Source of the DNA: Leptidea sinapis
Lineage: Eukaryota > Arthropoda > Insecta > Lepidoptera > Pieridae
Assembly (NCBI RefSeq): GCF_905404315.1
Contig: NC_066277.1
Location: 15,027,501-15,091,500, forward strand
DNA length: 64,000 nucleotides
Direction: 5' to 3'
A program made the translations under genes and the position numbers. The notes under the pieces were generated by a model. It was not told the origin of the DNA, did no database searches, and worked only from the letters and a program-made list of their open reading frames with translations. Shown here piece after piece: positions 33,558 through 45,400 of this stretch; the stretch's first letter is position 1; every line of letters begins with the position of its first letter.

Positions 33558-34755
33558 TTGTAAACTACCGTAAGTTTTATAAACGATATTTTTAAATTTT
33601 AACTAGGCGTAAAAAATCGTAAGTATTACATACTATTCCTTTACTATATGCATATCCGATGAAAACTATTGTAACTGCAATATTTAAAAAACTACAAATA
33701 ATTAGTATTAAATTCCCACTCCATATTGTGAATTCCTATGTTATCTTTGCATATTATAAATTTCAAAACAAAAGATATAAATTCAACGATACGATGCAAG
33801 ATAACATCTTTAAAGCTCTGTCCTGAAAAGTTTGCAAATCAAACATACGACTATATACTTAAGAGCCATCGAAATATTTGTTCTAGGCTTTTTAAAATTA
33901 AGAGCTGGGGTATGAAAGTTCTATAGTTGGAAGCTTATAAAAATGTATTAACCACAGAGGTTTGTTGTGTATTTGCAAACCGAGTATATTAAGAAGTAAA
34001 AATGCTGCCCGAAGTAACTTTTGTATGCGCACGAAGTCGCGGGTATGAGCTCGTTCAAACAATAAAGTATTAACAGTAAATGGAAAGTGCAATGCACTGC
34101 TATGTTTAATTTGCACTCAGTATGGAACTTACCGATCATATTACTATCCAAACACTGAATATAATATAAAACTCATACCGAAATAAAATAAATAATTAAG
34201 GTGATAAGAATACAACAGTTACCTACAAGTTAGACTTTAAAATTGCAATTCACCGTTGTAAAAGTAGAAATTTGTTCAACCTTGTGATATTACGTCATAT
34301 TCATTATTTATTTTGTCTTATTCAAAATCACCTCCTATTTCCGCTATATGTGAAATACTTCTGTAATATCAACTTAATTGATATGGTACTGTTGGATAAG
34401 TAGACCAGTGCTGAAGCCTTCGAAATTGATAAAAAATTAAAAAAAAATAGTAGAATGAAACCTTTTGAAATTGGAAATGGAAGAGAATAATGAATTTAAA
34501 AAAATGAAAGGAAAAATAAATTACGGGCGATCTGAGGTAGGGAAGTGGAAAAGTGGTAGTGTTTAAGGCTAAAAAATTATTTATGATTTATATCGATTTC
34601 CGGCGAAGTCTTTTTAAATAGTTCTCTTTTTACATTTACATAATATTATGTTTTTCTGCTATACAACATATTATTGTGTCTTTCACTGAACATGAATCTA
34701 CAAATTTTAATAAATTTTGTGTTTGTTTGACAACTACAATAGGATATATATCATC
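33558..34755. other. AT-rich intergenic stretch, nothing recognised
   Basis: No open frame with recognisable content, no clear repeat shared with the rest of the window. Confidence 0.4.
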
Positions 34756-36200
34756 AAAATAATATTTTGGCACGCCTCCAATTTTTTCGTTTCGTCTTTG
34801 GATGTGGTCTCGTCAGCGCATGAGGATTTCCTCAAAGGAATCCTTTGTGGCAGAAACTAGCTTAACCGTCGTAAACTTACTAGTTTACGACGGTATATAG
34901 TTTTCTAGTTACTACTAGATAACCAGTAATCGTCGTGCTATTTCTGTGAGCGGTCACTAGTTTCGCACGTTCTCGCATTACACGCGTGAGGTAGATAGGT
35001 AAACACACGTCTGCATTTGCGTTCCTTCATACTAAACTATCCAGTGGCTCTAAAACTTATTATAATTTTTTATATTATTTCCCAACATCATGTTGCAATG
35101 TGGTACTTGTTGCGAAGACTTAATAGATGGTGCATACTGCAGATCCTACAGAAAAAAACTCACCAATTCTCACTGCGCAGGAATAACAGAAGGTGGATAC
35201 AGAAAGCTGGGTGAAATAAAAAAAAAAATTTTCGTTGTCCAAAATGTAAGCAAGCCAGCACCAAGTTCTGCTCCAGCGGTTGCCTCATTATCTCCAATTC
35301 AATTTTATCGCCAGAAATCGAACATTGAACAGGGAAAGTGTTGGAGGAGATACAGGTCATATCGGCTTAACTCTCTACTTTTGGCGGATAAGCGACCGAG
35401 TTGAAACTATTAAGAGAAAATTTAACGGGTATTCAAACAATTTTGCGCGAGGCGGGTCAATCAATCAAAGAGATCACGGTTGTCAAATATCGAGAACAAA
35501 TTCAGAAATTGTTAAATTAAAAGACCGAATGAAAAACTTGGAAGAGAGACTAGAAGTGCTGGAGAAAGAGAAAAATGCATCGGAGCAGTGGCTTCGAATA
35601 AAAAATATGGAATTGAACAATATTGAAAGAGGAATACTACAGCCAAGTAACGAAAATCTCCTAGATATTGTAACAATTATAGGAGCGAAAATTAACTATC
35701 CAGTGACCAAACTACAAACTAATTATATCATTCGTATTCCATCACGAAGCCCAGATAATGCCAAATCTATAATTGTCAGTCTCAGTAGCAGATCCGTCAA
35801 AGAAGAATTCGTGGTTGCCGCCCGAGCCTTTTCCATAGCACATGCTGCATATGTTGGAGTCATCTTTCCTTGTAGGCCCAGGAGGCCTGAAAGAACAAAA
35901 TTTATATTAATTCAAATTTATATAATTAACAAAATTCTTCATACAAGTGTAAAGAGAATCGCCAAAGACTTGGATTTTCAATTTCTGTGGGTCAAACATT
36001 GAAAGATCAAAGTGCGAAAAACCACAACTTCCTCTATAATCGAAATAAGATCAGAGAGGTACCTGCAGAAGTTAGAAAAAGGGAAATTAGTACATGGTAT
36101 AAGTAATACCACTACAATAAAATATCCAATTCGACTCCTAAGTGATTTTGTTTACTTCATTAAAGTGTATAAATATAGGTTGAGAACCGCAGCTTGAGCT
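34756..36200 (+). mobile_element. LINE 5' part: PHD-like finger and FP-like ORF1
   Basis: A 5' UTR with a 12-bp-arm palindrome (34866-34893) leads to the ATG at 35090. The first frame shows a cysteine-rich finger (CGTCCEDLIDGAYC, then HCAGITEGGYRKLG). A frameshift near 35285-35365 leads into 35400-36002: a coiled coil (LKDRMKNLEERLEVLEKEK), a central block (YIIRIPSRSPDNAKSIIVSL), and a C-terminal AKDLDFQFLWVKH/TTSSIIEIRSERYLQKL block. The last block resembles the FP-type domain known from insect LINE ORF1 proteins. No RT follows: the mariner at 36304 comes next. Confidence 0.6.
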
Positions 36201-36303
36201 CGAGCTCTCAATTATTCGCATCGTGACCGATTTGCGACAGGTACTGTCTTAGATTATATTCTTATAAGCTACCGCGCCGTGCTGATCATAAGGTTGTTTA
36301 CCT

Positions 36304-37541
36304 AGGTAACACTGAAAATGTTTAGAAAACGAAAAACGGCTTAATGTAGAAAGTTGCCAATACTTTTATTGTTTTTCGAAGTAATCTCCGTTCCTCTCTA
36401 TACATCGTCGCATTCGATGGAACCAATCAGAAAAGCAGTGGGCCCATTTTTCCTTAGGGGTCTCTTCTATGGCATTTTCGTACGCTTTCACCCATCTTCA
36501 GGGCTCGTTAAGAGAATACCTCGAATTTTACCTTTAGTTCTTGGGAATAAATAAAAGTTGCAGGGCGCCAGGTCAGGACTGCATGTCGGATGACTCATTA
36601 TCTCGACATCTGCCATAGTCAAGTATTCAACAGTTCGTTTTGCGGAATGCGCTGAAGCATTGTCGTGGTGAAGGAGGATCCTGCTTCGAAGGCGCTGCTG
36701 TAGAATTTATTCCAAGACAACAGGCAAACAGCGATTTACATACCCGTCTGCAGTAACTGTAATTCCATCTTCTAGCACAACGGTCGCGAAATGACCTTTC
36801 CGAGCAAAGAATGAGGCAATCACCTTTTTTCCTTGACTTCTTCCTTTCTTTACCTTAGTTGGCCGATCCTCGAAAGGAAACACCCACTGAGCTGATTTTC
36901 TTTTGGTTTTTGGTTCGTAGCAATATATCCAGCTTTCATCACATGTGACGATGTCAATTACAGCATTTGAGTCACTGTCGTTGAACTTATCTAACATTTG
37001 GCGACACCAGTCCATGCGAACGTGTTTCTGGTCGTCGGTTAAGGTATGGGGAATCCATCTGGTACAAAGCTTCCTGACGCCTAAATGTTCGTGTAATATT
37101 TTTTTAAATTTACTCATACCAATGCCTAGGCTTGGCCGTATCTGCTGATAGGTCACTCTCTTATCTTCCTCTATCATGCATCACACAGCAATGATGTTAT
37201 CTTCAGTAGTCGCTGTTTTAAAGGACGCCCCTCACGTGGGTCATCATTGAGATTGCTACGTCCACGTTTAAACTCGTTAAACCAATTGTGAACAGTGGTA
37301 CGAGATGGGGCTTCATTAATAAATACTAATCGCAGAAGATCATAGCTTTGTTGTTGAGTAAACGAAAGTCATAATTAATCACTGACCGAAAATTTTCTTG
37401 CCGCCAATTCACAAAAACAAATGACAAATGAATGCAATATACTACATTAGGTTACCAAAGAGTTCTAAAATTTAAATACAAAAAAAGTTCTCATTAGCAA
37501 TGTTTCTAACTTGCCAGTTCCTAAAACTTTCAGTGTCACCC
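36304..37541 (-). mobile_element. Mariner element, copy 2, inactive
   Basis: Left end GGTAACACTGAAAATGTT; the right end reversed reads GGTGACACTGAAAGTTTT. About 1.24 kb, same family as 5822-7109 but in a different, intergenic site, so it is an independent insertion. Confidence 0.9.
36362..37400 (-). pseudogene. Mariner transposase, broken (copy 2)
   Basis: The longest frame is 37177-36707 with DKRVTYQQIR, CDESWIYCYEPKTK (first D) and, beyond a break near 36705, HHDNASAHSAK (second D) and SPDLAPCNFYLF. The residue 34 positions after the second D is N, as in copy 1. The N-terminal helix-turn-helix region is damaged by small deletions (37150-37400). Compared with copy 1, the central region is intact here and the stop after HHDNA is absent. 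Confidence 0.85.
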
Positions 37542-37832
37542 ACGTAACGGCTATTTGATTCTATTACACAAAATATCATTATTTCAATTGGTTCGCTTAT
37601 TGAATGTACGCGAATACTGACTTGCGTAAAAAAGTCCTTTTATTACAATTTCTTATTCCATCTTCAAATACAATATACTATTATACTCCAGAATAATTAT
37701 AATTATAATAGAAAGCAGAATACAAATATTTAGTGTAAGGTACTTTCCAATATCTGGCCTCGCATAATGGTAATGCCACATGTTACATGACAGTTGTCAC
37801 GTTTTATAAAACTTGGAAGAGAACCTATGCCT

Positions 37833-37868
37833 AATGAATATTCTATAATATATTATAGAATATTCATT
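37833..37868. repeat. Perfect 36-bp palindrome without spacer
   Basis: AATGAATATTCTATAATA followed directly by its exact reverse complement. The surrounding 37542-38000 is AT-rich without genes. Confidence 0.85.
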
Positions 37869-37999
37869 GGACTTCAATCACTTGTTTACATCTTTTCTTC
37901 TTGGTCGCATTATTCTTTTCTGAAGGTTCTGAAGGATCCTTACAGCGGTTAAATTGTGTCTTGCCAATATATTTGAAAAACTAGTTTAGCAACAATTTT

Positions 38000-39010
38000 A
38001 CGCGGCTGTAAATATTCAGCTTGGTGGGGAGCAACACGGATTTCTAAATTACAGGTCTACGGTATCCAAAATTTGTTTTGATCGTATTGATTGATCACTG
38101 CATCCTATTAAAAAAGCTATCAGCAGCTTGCATACATGGCGACTGTACCGCTGTCTCAAATCACATATTAACAATCGTTCTCAAGCTGTTATCTTGAGGG
38201 GACGCTTAATGGATACGGATACCTTATGGGGTACCACAAGGATCACTATTAGGTCCTTTGATGTTCAACTAATTTACTAACGACATAACTTCACGTTTCA
38301 TTCGTTCAAAAATACTTTTATATGTTGACAATATGAAAATACTTAAAGCTATTTACCAGCAATCCAAGAAAGATTCGAAGTTTATTGCTCTAATAATAGA
38401 CTGGACTTATTGGCACGATTTATACGATAAAGGGAACAAATTTACCAAAAGTCCGTGAAATTAATGATCTTAGGGTGTTGCATGACTGTAAGTTTCTATT
38501 TGATAAACATGTATATAGAACTTCAGCTGACTTTACTGAAATAGAAACGGTCAAGATACTGTACTATGCCTATGTTCGGAGTAATATAGAATCCTCAATA
38601 TGAGCGAAAATGTGCAAAAGAGAATTATGAGACACCTACTATATAAAGCACGAATTAAATTAATCGATATCCAAACAAGGTGTAGCCACTTTCATTTCAT
38701 ATCGTTGTCTAGAAGACACAGCATGGCAGATATATGGTTTTTGATAAAAATCAAAGTCAGTTTGACTGTATTGAATTGTTATCTCTGCTGCGTCTTCGCA
38801 TATATAGAAAAGTCCTTAAACAATGAACGTTCTTTTTGAACCTACAGTGAAGTAAACTACAGATGAAACAGCTTTATGATCAGATCTGCGCACAATTTCA
38901 ACAATCTAACGGGTGATATATATATTGAACTATTTGCTACTAGAATAACGTCGGCAAATAGAGCTCTGGCACAATATCACTTTGAACAGTTTCAATCGCA
39001 TTCAAAGTAA
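38000..39010 (+). mobile_element. Decayed LINE RT relic upstream of gene B
   Basis: The plus strand reads GEQHGF near 38025, YGVPQGSLLGPLMFN near 38230-38270, then a KILLYVDNMKILK box in which the usual ADD is VDN, near 38310-38345. Interrupted by stops. It ends about 440 bases before the first coding exon of gene B. Confidence 0.6.
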
Positions 39011-39452
39011 CATACTTAAAATATTCCTCTTAGATAGTTTATATTTTCATTAGTGAGTGTCTTATATTTTGACCTTACCTAATACTTTTTACCATTATAA
39101 AACTTAATTTTGAAGCTTTATTATTGGCCTATGATATTATTTATATGATTATACTCGTATATTTAGTGCTGTAAATCGTACTCATAATAAAAAACATAAA
39201 TTCACATATTATCACCCTCACTCTAATCACAACATTTCGTACCGCTCCAAACAAATGCTATTATTACACAAGGTTTACTCTATTTAAGACTATGTCTTAT
39301 CAATCTTAATTATTTATTTAGTATTTGCAAATATTTTATAAATTAATACCTTTAAGACAGTAGCAAAATAATATTAATAATAACTGATCTCTACCTGGTT
39401 AGTTCATTTTTAAATTTACTGTATAACGATTGTGCTGAAATCTCTAGTGAAA

Positions 39453-42400
39453 ATGGGAAAAATAAGACAGTTTCAAACAACTTTGGCATGTACGTATCAA
39501 TTGGACGCATCGTTTAGGCATTAATGCTACCTTACTATTTCTGTGCCATACATGTTATATCACAGTAGCAAATAGTTTTTTTAAATGTTTACATAAATAT
39601 TGTTTTTAATAGAAATTAAAGCTATCAGGTTTTTGATACAGTTTATAAAACTAAGGTTTGAAGCATTATATGTAATGATAATGGACCTAGGCCAATCATA
39701 GTAAATGATAATAATTCCTGAAATATATCACTCTTATATAAAATCATTATATTTAATAATTCTGCTTCAGGTGCCTTCAGTTACCTTATATCAGCTATGT
39801 TCAACGTTTGGCCATCATATACTATCAGCGAATATACAGCACAGAACACCACCGTCATTTCAGCTCCAATGACTAGCTTCGAAGTTTCTATGGTTGGTAG
39901 TTTACCGTCCTTTGGAGCAATGTTTGGCACCATGTGTGCTGGTACGATATTTGATGTATTTGGGAGGCAGAAAGGTGGATTGTTCATTGCTTTTACTGTT
40001 TTAGTAAGTGTCATTTTATTTAATGGTTTATTTTCAATTACTTCCTACATTTTTACTACTATTATCATGACAGTCTCTCAATACTGCCCATACAATAATT
40101 ATAAGCCACCAATAAGAACTGCATGAGATTCCTAAGATATGGCTAAACTGAATGTTTAAAGTGCATCGTTTGTATGTTCCGTAATGTGTTAAATGCCCTA
40201 AGCATATTTATTTTGTAGTTAAAATACAGTTTTAAAATTATATATTAATTCCATCTGGTCGTTCAATGAATTTTTTGTACGGTAAATCATCAGGGTAAAT
40301 TTTCCATGATGTTTGACTAATATAAACGTCTATCTCCATCCCGATTAGTCTTCAGCAACTTGATCTTACAGCAAGTCCATTCCATGATTTTTGCTACATT
40401 AATAACAGTCTGCCGCCAGGTCTGTTTTGTATGGCCATGTTTGCATTTTTCTAAGGAGTTCTACCCTGAGATTTTCTGTGGTAAATGGTTGGGATCCCCC
40501 TCAAGTGTTGAGCGGATCTATATCTTAATCTGCTGATTGTAGTTAATATTTTCGGCTTAGTTAATACATAGGATTCTGTGAACCTGTTCTCTTGATTGTT
40601 GGTGAATACTACCACTCTCAACAACAACAATGCTCCATTGATCAATCTTCTTTGTGGTTCAAGTACTGGAGAAGATTCCCTGATCAAGGCGAAGTGTACG
40701 TTTTGGCCACACACAGTAGAATGTGTTTACAGCCCTTGAATAGTGATTTCATAAGAGACGATTAAAATCTCACCAAACTCATAAATAGTCATAAATAAAA
40801 AATAATATATAATGTAGCATGATTATTCTAATAATATTCTACTGGCACCTCTCTCTGGTAAAGGTATACTCTAAAGCATCCACTTTCCTTGGGTCTTAGG
40901 TTATTTTTTGCCACTATGGCCAGCAATTTGTTAATATCATCTTTCTATCTAGTTCATGGGTTTCCTCTATAGCGCTTACCCATCGTGTAAATTTTCCCAT
41001 ATCCACTTCAACTTTTAACTATGGCTGAGACCTGTGATTATCTATTGCATTTGTTATAAGATCTTATTTTTGTGTGTTTTACATTCTGTATTTTATATAG
41101 CAATATAAGATTATTTAATACCTTATACTTGTCTTAGCAATGAATATTTCGTTTTGAATTTAAAAAGTTTAAAATTAATTACCTTTTAGCTTTCATGGAT
41201 ATTAGTGGAGATAACAACATCAAGTTTGGTCATTATTGTAGCACGGTTCTTGGCTGGACTAGCGAGTGGTGGTGCTTCTGTTCATGGACCAATATTCATT
41301 TCAGAAGTAGCAGAAGAGTCTATTCGAGGAATGTTGGGATCAGGTATTATTTAATAGAACTTTAAACGGGGGTCAACCGTATATTAAAACTAAAATGTCT
41401 ATGTGTTCTTGTATCTGTAGTCTTCATTATTATAAAAAAATCTCCCGAGAAAAGATTATGGAAATAATTATTATATTATTAAAAGGCATAAAGGCATTTA
41501 TTTTCTCAAAATTTATTCCTTTAGAATTCTCTTTGGTGTCATTTCTAATATACTAGATATTACTACCGCTTCGGAAACAAATGGAGCTCTGAGAGAGAAG
41601 AAGAGGCGCCAGAAACTCTATATATATATAAACATATACAATATTGTACAGTCATTTATATCGCTATAAAATAATCACAATCTAGTCCCAGGCTGTCCGA
41701 TCATTTTAGGTAGTGATTGGATTTACGACAGAGCCATTTTTTGTATAAAACATTTAAATTTATTTATAGATAATGCCTGAACAGTGGCTGGGACTTTATT
41801 ATAGAAGTGTATACATTTACCCTTAAAGCTATTATGTATCTTATGAAGCCTACTAGAATTAGTTACAAGCAATCCCTTTATTTCTAGTGTTATAATTATT
41901 ATATTAAACCTATATTCATGAAATTATATAAAAACAATCAACAGTGATGATTCAGTTGGTTGTATCTTGCTTTTATGATAATTATAATTATTAACCCAAG
42001 AATGGACAAGTCGTGAAGGTTTTAAATTTCAAAAGAGGATGGCGAGAATGGTCCCACATAGTTTAAAAATTAAGGAAGCATCGTACAAGTACAGGTTTAT
42101 ATTAATTATAAACTAAAGCTTATACGATGCTTATACAAAAATTATTGAGTCGCTATGATATGGGAGTCAAAAGAAATAAATTATTATAATTTACTAGCTG
42201 ACCAAACAGACGTTGTTCTGCATGTAATAAATAAAATAATGTTTTTATATAATTTGTCAATAATATATCATAACATCAAAAATTACTTCGTAAAATATGC
42301 ACCCTGCTGTCGTAATGAAATTGTTTCACAGCAGAACTGTCAAACCGTGCGTCAATAAATCTCTCATAGAAATTATGTATGGACACATCCATGGAAAAAC

Positions 42401-45400
42401 AAATATTGTTGTTTTTATTTAATTTAGCAGCATTTTCCTATTTATTCACCTTTTAAACCTTCTTTGGACTTCCACAAATAATTCAAGGCCAAAATTAGCC
42501 AAATCGGTCCAGCCGTTCTCGAGTTTTAGCGAGACTAACGAACAGCTATTCATTTTTATATATATAGATTAAAAAATAAGTCATCTTGCACTATTGGAAC
42601 GTTTTGCGCAATTGAAATTTGAAATTGACATTTTTTTTACATGACAGTAATTTTTTATATGGATGTTCCGACACCATCAAACTGTCTATACCTACTCAAA
42701 TCAGAAATCAGTAATAATTCAAAATAAGACCCAATAAGATTATTATCGTTTGTTGATACTAAAATCAGTAGATAAGTATCTTTAAAAGATTCGATACCTC
42801 CTTGAAAAAACAATGGATTGTAAATCCTCAATTATTAACTGCTGGCCAACCTTCCACATAAATATTATATTATCTTATACAAATTATTAATTGAATAATA
42901 GATATTGATTAATTATTTTAGGTTATATTTTACTTAAAAGATATACCTATCTTTTTTCTCCCATTTTTTTAGATTTACTTACTTATTTGATTTTTTCTGT
43001 ATCATGATGTACGCCACTTCTTTTAGTGGGTCCCAAAATATATGCATTCTGGCCATCCTCCTTTCAATTGTCTAGTCAACTATTAAATATTTCATAATGT
43101 AGTAAAATAAATCATAATATTATGATATTTACCTTAGTAAATTGTTAATAACAAAATGAAAATTAGCAATTTTAACACTTGTCGAAATTATCGCACTTGC
43201 AATGTTAATGTTCATGCTACAAAAAAGTTTTAATTAATTATTGGATAAGTTATTGAAAAATCGCGGTAAAAACTTTTTGATCACGGACTATTGTACGTTG
43301 TTCCGTCTTGTAGACACCTGAATTTTTTAAATTTTTAAATTTCATATTTAATAAGTTTAAATAATATGTATTCATTAAAGGTCCGTGGATTAAAGGTGAA
43401 GGGCGCGTGGCTTGCGCAAGCCGGAGTATCCGTTTTCGGGCATATTTTCAACCCTCTGGGAAATATATCTTTATAGAGTCAATACTTTTTTTGGGGAAAT
43501 TTCCTCCTCTTTTTTAATCTTTTTTCAAATTTGATTTTTCAATCTTTATTAGTTTATGAGATATTTTCAATAAACTTAACCCCCTTTTTAGTTAATTGTT
43601 AATAACTTTTGTAATTTTTGCAAGCGAAACTTCATTTTTCGAAAACCAATCTAGATGCCATTCCGAATCGAATGACACCTCAATCATAATTTTCGGAGAC
43701 TGCTGAAAAAAGTTGACCAAAAAGGCACTTGTTGACTGGACTAGTACTGATTTGCCAAATATAAATTACTAGATTTTACTTGCGACTTCGTCCGCGTTGA
43801 ATAGTTACTTTATTGTATTAAAAATATCGTTATCTTGTGTCTATAGTATAGGCTATGCCTAGTTTGGGGCAAGGTAATTTGTGTAAAAGTGTATCAATTT
43901 TTTTTTAATGACACAACAGTGTCTTAAAGAAAATCATTATGTTTTAGTAACCTTTACCACATAAACGTCTTTTAACAATTCATTTGAATTTCGTAATACA
44001 TTTGTTGTGAACATCATCTGGAATCTTGTCGCAAAAGCATATACACCCAAACAAAAGACTTATAAACTCGACATAGCCGAATAGTATGCATAATAAGCTT
44101 ATGTTAGTTCCTGGTGTTAACATTATGACCGTTTCTAGAAAATTCACTTGTATGCCTACGTAAAAATAAATTAAAATGTTTTCTTTCTCTCAATGATTGC
44201 TAAAATAATCATACTTTTTAGCACCCATGGCTTTCTACTGCGTCGGAGTACTGATATCCTATTTATGTGGTTGGCTGCTTTCGTACCATCAAACCATATG
44301 GGTGAATATGGCGCTTTGCATCATGTATGTCGGACTCCTGTTATCCTCCGTTGAAAGTCCTGTATTTTTGATAAAGAAGAACAGAGAAGAGGTCAGTAAT
44401 TAGCTATATTAAGTTGTTATTTTCAGCTTAAGTCAAGACCTATGCTTTTTGTGACTTTTCTTACTTAATTATTATTTTTATTTATAATGTGTAGAAGTTG
44501 ATTTGAAACTGGAACGGTGTCTTAAAGAAAAACAGTTACAATGTTTTCTATGAAGTGAAATTGCTATGGAGCCGGTTTATACATTTAAACAGTTATATTA
44601 TATTGTTTATACACGACGTGGCTAAATTACTTTATTATCAATAAAAGAAAATAAAACGTTTCCACTTTAATTCTACGTTCAATTGACAAGTTATCAAAAA
44701 AGCAAGTTAATAAAGTAAAAGTTAAAGGTCCAGCAATTTAAGAAACTTAATAAATTCCAAGACATTTAGCATACAAAGATCAAAAATATCTATGGCACAA
44801 GAATGCTAAGTAATATAATACCTAATATTATAACCGCATTGCCAGATAACCTACCAAATTTAAAAGAGCAGAAAATATACAAGCTTACTAAAAAAATTAT
44901 ATTTAGAAAAACAACCATATTTATGCAATGTAGATATTAAAATACCATCATGTAATTATTATAACTATTGTAATCTAACTCTGAAATCGCGAGCGACAGC
45001 TTACCCAGAAAGGGCCATAGAGGTTTTCGTGGATTTTCCGTCGGGGTAGGCAGAGACAATAGAATGCCACTTGCTTCTATCCTTACAAACCTCACGCGCT
45101 TCCTCTACATTCGTTACTCTTTTCATACATGCTCTCTTTTCATAAACGTCTCTAATTTGGTCGACGAATGTTTTACGACGAATGTCTCGCGCAACCGACT
45201 TGCCCACACACTTCTTTCTTCGCTCATTCGCTCCACGTGACTAAACGATTTCAGCATTCCTTTCTCAGTCCTTGTCACAATATCTTCTTTCTGACCACAG
45301 CTCGCTCGTATTTTGATTTTAATATTTGAAAGAAATCATAAGATTATACTACAGCGTGTCCACTATAGTAAAAAAAATACAAAGAATTCAATTAGTATTT

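Noticed and set aside
39771..40126. Gene B starting at the ATG at 39797
   Set aside because: This would drop part of helix 1; a short upstream exon 39453-39489 joins in phase and supplies a normal N-terminus.
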